A stretch of 6,452 nucleotides of DNA. It comes from JAWVZH01 sp033722295 (GTDB lineage: Bacteria; Bacteroidota; Bacteroidia; Chitinophagales; Saprospiraceae). The stretch covers positions 1 to 6,452 of the forward strand of contig JAWVZH010000155.1 in assembly GCA_033722295.1 (NCBI GenBank), written 5' to 3'. Shown here one piece after another: positions 1 through 5,664 of this stretch. The first letter of the stretch is position 1. Every line of letters begins with the position of its first letter. Below the pieces are notes generated by a model. That model saw only the letters and a program-made list of their open reading frames with translations. It did no database searches and had not been told where the DNA came from. Both the position numbers and the translations under genes were made by a program.

Positions 1-876
1 AAAATACTACGAGATCAAACCAATGCTGCGTTTGACAAGATGAAGGAACACCGAAAGGTATTGGATGAAAAGTTTCGCGACGAATCAGCTCAGCTGGCTG
101 AAAATATCAGCGACGAATTGGCGGAGATCGAAAAGAAGATCGAAAAAGGCCTCGGACTAAAGCCGCTTTTCGAGGATCTCAAGGACCTTCAAAGAAGATT
201 CAAGGATACCAAGCTGATCCGTAAACACCGGAATAAGCTACGTAAGCAGATCGACAAGGCTTTTAAAGTGATAAAAGCCAAGCGTTTTGGGGAAAACGCC
301 AACCGTTCGGACAACAAGTTGGGCAGATTACAAAGGCGTTATGATGGACTGGTCAAAGCCATCAGCAAGATGAAGTCTTCGATCGGCAGAGACAAAAAGG
401 ATGTCGAGTTTGAGGAAAGACGTATCTCATCTACAGATGGTCAACTTGAGGCCCAGATCCGCACAGCCAAATTGAAAATGATCAGGGAACGCATCGATTC
501 CAAACAGGAAAAACTGGATGAGATGCTCAAGATCGAAAAGACTCTTGAAGAACAGATCGCCCGGGAAAAAGAAAAAGAGGAGAAAGCCAAAAAGATGTCT
601 GAGGCCAAGGAAAAAACAAAGGATGAGATCGCCGGGAAGATAGAACAACAAAAAACAGAACTGGCTAAGGAAGCTGACAAACTCAAAAAACAGGCTGAAA
701 AGATCACAACAGTAAAGAAGTCCAAAAAGTCGAAATCCAAGTCAAATGGTGATGATAATCTCGTAAGTGCCGTAAACAGCACCCTTGGAGAGTCCCTGGA
801 AGATGTTGTGGACACCATCAAGGCGATCGCCGAGGTCGTTTCAGACCAACTGTCAGATCTGGGAGAGGAGGAATAG
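1..876 (+). CDS. Charged coiled-coil protein, DUF349-like in part, 5'-truncated by window edge
   Basis: The reading frame is open from base 1 with no stop upstream of the first ATG at 40, and the 13 codons before it (beginning KILRDQTNAAF) look like the same charged helical protein. The true start therefore probably lies outside the window, and 291 codons are visible. The product is almost all Lys/Glu/Asp/Arg/Gln-rich helix with long coiled-coil stretches. Visible codons ~58-95 (LQRRFKDTKLIRKHRNKLRK and onward) faintly resemble DUF349 helical repeats, which are common in Bacteroidota; this is an impression, not an established match. A stretch around visible codons 145-175 (GQLEAQIRTAKLKMIRERI) looks conserved in character. 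A Lys/Ser-rich linker (KKSKKSKSKS, ~codons 240-250) leads to a short acidic amphipathic tail ending LGEEE. No signal peptide, membrane segment or catalytic motif is seen in the visible part, so a cytoplasmic location is inferred. Function unknown. Confidence 0.85.
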   Translation, partial: KILRDQTNAAFDKMKEHRKVLDEKFRDESAQLAENISDELAEIEKKIEKGLGLKPLFEDLKDLQRRFKDTKLIRKHRNKLRKQIDKAFKVIKAKRFGENANRSDNKLGRLQRRYDGLVKAISKMKSSIGRDKKDVEFEERRISSTDGQLEAQIRTAKLKMIRERIDSKQEKLDEMLKIEKTLEEQIAREKEKEEKAKKMSEAKEKTKDEIAGKIEQQKTELAKEADKLKKQAEKITTVKKSKKSKSKSNGDDNLVSAVNSTLGESLEDVVDTIKAIAEVVSDQLSDLGEEE

Positions 877-887
877 TTGCTTAATAG

Positions 888-923
888 GGTATGGTGTATT
901 GAGTATTAGGTATGGTGTATTGA
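888..923. repeat. 15-bp direct repeat, 21-bp period
   Basis: GGTATGGTGTATTGA occurs exactly at 888-902 and again at 909-923, separated by GTATTA. The spacer, read together with the end of the first copy (TTGAGTATTA), looks like a decayed copy of the same GTATTGAG-type core. The repeat starts 12 bases after the stop codon of the upstream coiled-coil gene. I recall low-complexity GTATTGAG-like strings in intergenic DNA of Bacteroidota, but could not check this. Function unknown. Confidence 0.8.
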
Positions 924-1056
924 AAATTACTTTTTCGGCATGTCCAACTAACCTATAACATACTGATTTTCAATCGTCATCTAACAATTTCAAAAAACTA
1001 ATGCCACATTTAGAGTAACCTTGTCAAGTTATATCAAGTGGGTTCACGACACCCCA

Positions 1057-1111
1057 TCCTCCTTCTTCGTACAACCTAGCCTTGGCGAAGTTGTAAAGAG
1101 GATTCGGAGGA
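1057..1111. repeat. Long imperfect palindrome, REP-like hairpin
   Basis: The two arms can pair as follows. 1070-1075 (TACAAC) pairs with 1090-1095 (GTTGTA), 1062-1067 with 1096-1101 (one G-T pair), and 1057-1061 (TCCTC order, read outward) with 1107-1111. That gives about 17 base pairs around a 14-base loop (1076-1089), with a 2-base bulge at 1068-1069 and a 5-base bulge at 1102-1106. A competing inner stem, CTTCG (1065-1069) with CGAAG (1086-1090), is also possible. No T-run follows on either strand, so it is not a classic terminator. The form is that of an interspersed extragenic palindrome; whether it is repeated in the genome cannot be seen here. Confidence 0.6.
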
Positions 1112-1116
1112 CACAG

Positions 1117-1151
1117 TCTTCCATCCTCCATCTTCCATCTTCCATCTTCCA
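1117..1151. repeat. Heptamer tandem repeat (TCTTCCA)5
   Basis: There are five head-to-tail copies of the 7-mer TCTTCCA at 1117-1123, 1124-1130, 1131-1137, 1138-1144 and 1145-1151. Only the second copy differs (TCCTCCA). On the minus strand this reads TGGAAGA repeats just past the protease terminator. The last base is shared with the A-tract that forms the terminator's T-run on the minus strand. A 7-base unit in noncoding DNA is a typical substrate for slipped-strand copy-number change. Confidence 0.9.
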
Positions 1152-1191
1152 AAAAAAAAGCACCTCCAGACAATTTTTGCCTGAAGATGCT
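1151..1191 (-). terminator. Intrinsic terminator of the M36 protease gene
   Basis: Read on the minus strand, a 14-bp stem is formed by 1178-1191 and 1159-1172 (AGCATCTTCAGGCA against TGTCTGGAGGTGCT, three G-T pairs, no mismatch) with a 5-base loop (1173-1177). It is followed directly by a run of eight T (complement of 1151-1158). It starts 26 bases beyond the protease stop codon, the expected place. On the plus strand the stem is followed only by TTTTACCTTTT, so it may act weakly in the other direction as well. Confidence 0.92.
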
Positions 1192-1216
1192 TTTACCTTT
1201 TAGATCTTTCTTACTT

Positions 1217-4200
1217 CTAATTCTTAATGAAAGAGCGTGTAAACTGTCCGCTTTCCATTTGCACATTGAAGAAGTATGTACCAGTTGGCAGATCACTGAT
1301 CTCTACTCTGATAACCTGGATGCCTTCATGAAGTCCGACTTCCATGTTTTTCAGTTGACGTCCGTCCTCAGAGACGATGAAGATCTGCGCCTCCTGAGGC
1401 GCCTTGGCCTTCATTCTCATCCTGATCTCATCAGTTGCAGGACTTGGATAAACGAAGGCCTTGAGGATCTCCTCCGGCAGGTCTTCTGAACTTACACCTA
1501 TTTGAGGCTCAACAAGAGTTCCCTTTCCAGGTAGTTCGTCACATTCAACATCACCGTCATCAGATGTAACGCAAACTTCAGTTTTGTAGAAGAATAGGTT
1601 GAGATATTCTACGTCATCAACAACCCAACCAGCAGGAAGCGCTAGATTATTATCCTCATTACCACCTTCTTCCGTTCCAAAACGGAATCTTACCTGGACG
1701 TCTTCATCCTTAAACTCCGCGAGATCTATATAAGTATCAATGAAGCCACCACTGGTACCTGCAAATCCATCCAGATTGGGGATTGTAAATGTGCCATATG
1801 CCAACGCGGTATTATATCCGTTTCTGAGCATCTGGTCTGAACCGATAAACTGCCAGGATACACCATCTTTGGACATCTGAATAGTACCACCATCAATATT
1901 GGTCTCGGTCGATGTGCTGAAATCATGGAAAAACCTCATTCCTGGATTTTCAACGTCCAGGGTGATGGGATCGAATTGGTAGAGCAACTGATCACTATCC
2001 ATATCACCGTTTTCTGTATAGAAGGCAACTTCACCACTGTTGGCGAACTGATCTTGTTGATACCATATGGTGAATCCTTCCCGAAGATCAAGATCCCAGT
2101 TGTCCTCACCGGATTCCATGTCATCCAGCCAAATGCTTTGAGATGCTCTATTATCCGCAGATCTTACTTTATAGGTGATCACTTCTGATTGGAGAGAGGC
2201 CATATCGGCCAGGTCAAAAATGATCTGCTCACCGTTAAAAGTAGGTTGATGAGAAGCAGAGCCATCTATATACTCACAAAATTCAGGTATAATGTCGGTC
2301 ACTACCACTCCTGTCGTAGCAGTGGGTTTATTGTTCTCCACTGAGATCGTATACTCGATCTCCTCACCTGCCTTGATAGAAGTAGGCGCGTCCTTATTTA
2401 TCCTAAGACTGTTTTGACACAGAGGTGCCACCTCGAAGTTCTCAACTCCATCAAAACGGTCATTGGAACTGCCCTGTTCAGCATAATACCCAAGTCCTCT
2501 CCGTGCAAATACCTCCCAGATCATACAGCCATTGACACCATCGTTATTGATCGTATCCGCCATCAAAATGGCATCTCGGCCATCTACAAAACCTGGATTA
2601 CAGACTTGAAGTTTCATGCCGTCCATCACCAATTGAATGGCGATATTATTTCCGGCTGTCATATTGCTGTAATCAGCGTCCCAGCCATATTCATCCACAA
2701 ATGCCCAATAGAGGTCCCATAACATAGTGCACCATACTGTACCTATCCCATGAGGTTGAGATATCTGAGCGGCATCCTTAATATGATCGTAGGTGAGCTC
2801 ATTCACGCTAAAATCTGTTGTGTAAGGTCGCGGTCTGATACCTCCACCATCTACCGGTTGCCTCTGAGCATATGTACCGATCCCTCGTGGCGTTTCGCCG
2901 ACGTCACCTTCATTTACAGTAGTGATGAGAGTAAAGTAGTCACTCCAGCCTTCACCCATCTGCTCTGCATTTCCAAGACATCCTGCAAGACTCGGTCCAC
3001 CGGTCAACCGGTTGCTGATACCATGTCCATATTCATGAGCGATGATGCCGTTGTCAAAGTCTCCATCCAGTGCCACAAGATCTCCTTCTGGCGCTTTGAA
3101 CTTGCCGATCAGACCACCACCGATGAAAGTCCTGATCTTGGCACAATCATCACTGCCGAGCATCACAACCGGGATCGTAGGCTCAGTTACAGTACCTGAT
3201 GCCGCCATACCGATCGGGCTGGGAGCAAAATTGCATATGACAACGGCAATGGCACCGTTGTCTTCAGCATTTCTAACCTTGTAATCAAAAAAGCAACCTC
3301 CTCGGTCGATCAGAGCGATCTTACCTTCTATTTCAGACCCATTGATTATAGGATCACAACAATAGCTTGGATTATCCGGGTTATCATCGAATGCCTCGAC
3401 TATCTCGCCTTCAATATCAACATTGTCGAAAGCGATATTAGGACCAAACTCTGCCTCCCCGGTTTCGTAACCTCCGGCAGCAGCCGGTGGAGCAAGGATC
3501 TGAAAAACCTCACCTCCCGAATTCCATATATACATCTGCATACGACCTGATGCACCATCTGGTGGGGTCGCAAAATTGGCATTATTTGTTCCCGATCCAT
3601 CTTGCGCTTCAGATCTTACATAATCGTTACCCGCACCACCATTACCGAAATTGTTCTGCTGGAAATTACCAGCAGCTTCGTCAAAACCGAATAAATACGT
3701 AATGTCATGCATCATATTGGACGTGTAGAACAAATTGACTACAGCAGCGTCCAGTTGGTCGATCGGCTCAAGGGTATCGCTGTATGGGAAGTCGAACAGC
3801 AAAGCAGCGCCCCCATCCGGTTCGCCACCAGTGCTCATATCCGCATCGTTTAGATCAGGATAAGCATGCACATTATTTCCCCTGGTGATCGTATAATCCG
3901 GATTACCGTCTCCAGTATCGTCGTGCCATCCATTAATAGAGGCTTCAGGAATGTGTGGGTTGGTGACCAATACATGAGGCCCATGATTGGGGCTTTCAGC
4001 AGGCAATTCAAAGACCCGGTAAGTACCACTGGCAGCAGCAGTAACCGCACTTCCAACCGGTTGGAAACCTTCCCTCAGAAGATTGACTTGTTCACCACAT
4101 TCACCGCTATGGGCATGGTCAAACTGACAATAAGTGGTGTAATTATTCTGATCCAGGATCTCACCGTTAGCGGCATCTACTCGTATGCTCCAGTAGTCAT

Positions 4201-4774
4201 CGTTGCGCAGATCGTCAATTGCCATCTGGTAGGCCAATCTGACCTCATTCCCATCAAGAACATACATCTTCTCTACCTCGATATCAGTATGACTGATATT
4301 ACTTCCCGCATATACCGTTTCTGCGCGGCCTTCCACCTGGTCATTCAGCGGAATGATGGCTGCATCATTAATACCGAGGTGATCTGCAGCATTTTCTAGC
4401 GCCACCGCTGGCGATATCACAGCCTGTGAAGAAGTCACCTTGCTCCTTAGAGCGGGAATAAATCTATGTCCCACTTCGCGGGCCACACCATTACGGTCGA
4501 TATGAACGCCCACAATGGCATTATAAACAGGTATATTATCGATACTCTGTTGAAAGAAGATATGCGTTACACCGTTATGGCGCGTTTTATACATATCGCT
4601 GACGAGCATCTGATCAATATCTGAAGCTTCCAACCCCCAGTGGGGCGCTTTTTGCTCAACCAGTCTTAAAGCATTATCTACGGGTGTCTGATCTTGTGCT
4701 AATAACAAAAAAGGCAGGTAAAAAGCCAAAAGAGTCATGCACAACTTTGTACGTTTGAACATCATATTCTGCAT
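1217..4774 (-). CDS. Secreted M36 (fungalysin-type) zinc metalloprotease with PA domain and T9SS sorting domain
   Basis: A complete 1185-residue exoprotease. Residues 1-26 are a Sec signal peptide (basic start, hydrophobic core, likely cut after LLLA to leave Gln27). About 60-205 resembles the FTP/PepSY-like propeptide that keeps such enzymes inactive until processed. The M36 catalytic region spans ~215-785. It is interrupted before the active site by a protease-associated (PA) domain (~450-565, with GKIALIDRGGCFF). Zinc ligands are His580 and His584 in HEYGH, with catalytic Glu581, and Glu608 in GEGWSDYF as the likely third ligand. All key residues are present. Downstream come a DUF11-like beta domain (~790-875), a jelly-roll/MAM-like domain (~880-1060, DDMESG to WVVDDVEYL) and a type IX sorting domain (~1105-1185, YPSPA to GTYFFNV...FIKN). 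The start at 4774 is preceded by A/T-rich DNA without Shine-Dalgarno; Met4 or Met5 are alternatives. It is inferred to cross the outer membrane by T9SS and degrade external protein. Confidence 0.96.
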   Translation of the reverse strand: MQNMMFKRTKLCMTLLAFYLPFLLLAQDQTPVDNALRLVEQKAPHWGLEASDIDQMLVSDMYKTRHNGVTHIFFQQSIDNIPVYNAIVGVHIDRNGVAREVGHRFIPALRSKVTSSQAVISPAVALENAADHLGINDAAIIPLNDQVEGRAETVYAGSNISHTDIEVEKMYVLDGNEVRLAYQMAIDDLRNDDYWSIRVDAANGEILDQNNYTTYCQFDHAHSGECGEQVNLLREGFQPVGSAVTAAASGTYRVFELPAESPNHGPHVLVTNPHIPEASINGWHDDTGDGNPDYTITRGNNVHAYPDLNDADMSTGGEPDGGAALLFDFPYSDTLEPIDQLDAAVVNLFYTSNMMHDITYLFGFDEAAGNFQQNNFGNGGAGNDYVRSEAQDGSGTNNANFATPPDGASGRMQMYIWNSGGEVFQILAPPAAAGGYETGEAEFGPNIAFDNVDIEGEIVEAFDDNPDNPSYCCDPIINGSEIEGKIALIDRGGCFFDYKVRNAEDNGAIAVVICNFAPSPIGMAASGTVTEPTIPVVMLGSDDCAKIRTFIGGGLIGKFKAPEGDLVALDGDFDNGIIAHEYGHGISNRLTGGPSLAGCLGNAEQMGEGWSDYFTLITTVNEGDVGETPRGIGTYAQRQPVDGGGIRPRPYTTDFSVNELTYDHIKDAAQISQPHGIGTVWCTMLWDLYWAFVDEYGWDADYSNMTAGNNIAIQLVMDGMKLQVCNPGFVDGRDAILMADTINNDGVNGCMIWEVFARRGLGYYAEQGSSNDRFDGVENFEVAPLCQNSLRINKDAPTSIKAGEEIEYTISVENNKPTATTGVVVTDIIPEFCEYIDGSASHQPTFNGEQIIFDLADMASLQSEVITYKVRSADNRASQSIWLDDMESGEDNWDLDLREGFTIWYQQDQFANSGEVAFYTENGDMDSDQLLYQFDPITLDVENPGMRFFHDFSTSTETNIDGGTIQMSKDGVSWQFIGSDQMLRNGYNTALAYGTFTIPNLDGFAGTSGGFIDTYIDLAEFKDEDVQVRFRFGTEEGGNEDNNLALPAGWVVDDVEYLNLFFYKTEVCVTSDDGDVECDELPGKGTLVEPQIGVSSEDLPEEILKAFVYPSPATDEIRMRMKAKAPQEAQIFIVSEDGRQLKNMEVGLHEGIQVIRVEISDLPTGTYFFNVQMESGQFTRSFIKN

Positions 4775-4785
4775 TTTAAATTTTG
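4754..4785 (+). promoter_or_regulatory. Candidate Bacteroidota-type promoter for the rRNA methyltransferase gene
   Basis: TTTG at 4754-4757 is followed after exactly 19 bases by TAAATTTTG at 4777-4785. The phylum's vegetative promoter consensus is TTTG, about 19 bases, then TAnnTTTG; the -7 element here carries one extra base. Transcription would start near 4790, leaving a leader of roughly 75 bases to the ATG at 4868. The element overlaps the first codons of the divergent protease gene, whose start codon ends at 4774. This is a pattern match only, and chance matches in A/T-rich DNA are common. No equally good match was seen on the minus strand for the protease gene. Confidence 0.4.
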
Positions 4786-4867
4786 TGGGGTGAAAATAAT
4801 GAATAATTAATGTTTGAACCTCTATAGCACGACCAATCGTTTTATCAATGACAATAAAATCGCGCTG
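4775..4867. other. Divergent spacer between protease and rlmB genes
   Basis: These 93 bases separate the start codons of two divergent genes. The sequence is A/T-rich next to the protease start (complement reads CACAAAATTTAAA before ATG), which fits translation starts in Bacteroidota. The two genes' leaders must overlap or share control DNA here. Apart from the candidate promoter reaching in from 4754, no operator-like palindrome or riboswitch was recognised. Confidence 0.6.
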
Positions 4868-5599
4868 ATGCCCAGTACAGAATTTGTTTATGGAAAAAAT
4901 CCGGTTCTTGAAGCACTCAACAGCGGCCGGGATATAGAGAAGATATATATCGACAGGACTTTGAAGGGAGATGCGGAAATGGAAGTCAGGGCCAAAGCCA
5001 AAGAAAGGGAGATCCCGCTATCGAGGATCCCGGCCAACGCCTTCAGAAAATGGACCAAGCAACCTCATCAAGGACTTTTGGCCGTAATGTCAGTGGTTGA
5101 ATACAAGGATGTCAGTGTCCTTCGGACTAAGCTACTCGAAGAGGTTGTCGATGCGGTTCTTATCCTGGATCACGTCAAGGATGTCCGTAATATGGGTGCG
5201 ATCATCCGGTCTGCCCTGTGCTTCGGCGTAAGGGACATTGTGATACCCGCCAAGAACTCTGCCGAGATCAATAATATTACGGTCAAGGCCAGCGCGGGAG
5301 CTGTGCTCAAATGCAATCTGTACCGTGTAACCAATCTTCCGAAAACCATGCTCGATCTGAAAGATACAGGCGCACAGGTGATAAGCCTTGATAAAAAGTC
5401 GGGACAGTCTCTGACAACTTTTTCGCCTCAAAGGCCTTATATCTTGGTGATCGGTTCAGAAGGCCACGGCGTGACCAAAGAACTGTTGAACAAGAGCGAT
5501 GTAAAATTGGCCATCGATCATAAAACCGAGTTTGACTCGTTGAATGTGAGTGTTGCTACAGGGATTGCCCTTTTTCATCTCACCATGCAGGAGTCATGA
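4868..5599 (+). CDS. rlmB: 23S rRNA (guanosine-2'-O-)-methyltransferase, RlmB/TrmH SPOUT family
   Basis: A 243-residue protein that uses S-adenosylmethionine to methylate a ribose 2'-OH; E. coli RlmB modifies G2251 in the 23S rRNA P-loop. The N-terminal L30e-like RNA-binding domain (~4-80) begins FVYGKNPVLEAL and ends HQGLLAVM. The SPOUT catalytic domain (~95-243) shows all three family motifs. Motif 1 is RNMGAIIRSA (107-116), with the catalytic-type Arg and Asn. Motif 2 is VIGSEGHGV (194-202). Motif 3 is SLNVSVATGIAL (224-235), forming the knotted cofactor site. Length matches the family. The frame stays open upstream to a TTG at 4814, but ATG 4868 is preferred because the family's conserved sequence starts just after it and the 18 upstream residues are unlike the family. 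Related TrmH-group enzymes methylate tRNA, so the exact substrate is assigned by resemblance. It is divergent from the protease gene and 65 bases upstream of the next gene on the same strand. Confidence 0.93.
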   Translation: MPSTEFVYGKNPVLEALNSGRDIEKIYIDRTLKGDAEMEVRAKAKEREIPLSRIPANAFRKWTKQPHQGLLAVMSVVEYKDVSVLRTKLLEEVVDAVLILDHVKDVRNMGAIIRSALCFGVRDIVIPAKNSAEINNITVKASAGAVLKCNLYRVTNLPKTMLDLKDTGAQVISLDKKSGQSLTTFSPQRPYILVIGSEGHGVTKELLNKSDVKLAIDHKTEFDSLNVSVATGIALFHLTMQES

Positions 5600-5664
5600 C
5601 TCCAATAGAAATGTGGTATCCCATTTTATCAATTAGGTCCGAACTAGCTTAAGTTAATAGATAA

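Larger units (their letters stand above)
877..1216. other. Convergent intergenic region rich in small repeats, no gene
   Basis: These 340 bases lie between the 3' ends of the plus-strand coiled-coil gene and the minus-strand protease gene. No reading frame here looks like a real protein: the short open frames run through simple repeats and lack family resemblance. The region holds, in order, a 15-bp direct repeat (888-923), an unremarkable A/T-rich stretch (~924-1050), a long imperfect hairpin (1057-1111), a heptamer tandem repeat (1117-1151) and the protease terminator (1151-1191). No clear intrinsic terminator for the coiled-coil gene was found immediately after its stop codon. Confidence 0.8.

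Noticed and set aside
441..821. Minus-strand open frames inside the coiled-coil gene (also 427-651)
   Set aside because: The Phe/Leu/Ser-rich translations are reverse reads of Lys/Glu-rich codons; the sense protein is clearly coding.
919..974. Inverted repeat ATTGAAAATTA (919-929) with TGATTTTCAAT (964-974) as a terminator of the coiled-coil gene
   Set aside because: The stem is A/T-rich with a 34-base loop and no T-run follows, so it would be a weak structure and could easily be chance.
1024..1296. Minus-strand 90-codon frame and plus-strand frames at 1021-1203 and 1187-1489
   Set aside because: They run through the hairpin, heptamer repeat and terminator or overlap the protease 3' end out of frame, and the translations resemble no protein family.
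3866..4399. Plus-strand open frame of 177 codons, and similar long plus-strand frames at 2750-3199 and 2414-2722
   Set aside because: They are antisense to the well-supported protease gene, have no family resemblance, and their composition is what the opposite strand of a coding region produces.
5132..5431. Minus-strand frame inside rlmB (also 5680-5976 and 6136-6360 minus, and 6068-6355 plus in the TraB-family gene)
   Set aside because: These are shadows of the two supported plus-strand genes; none has recognisable motifs.
5623..5652. Promoter-like TAGCTTAAG upstream of the TraB-family gene
   Set aside because: The -7 match is partial and there is no TTG at the right distance upstream; read-through from rlmB is at least as likely.
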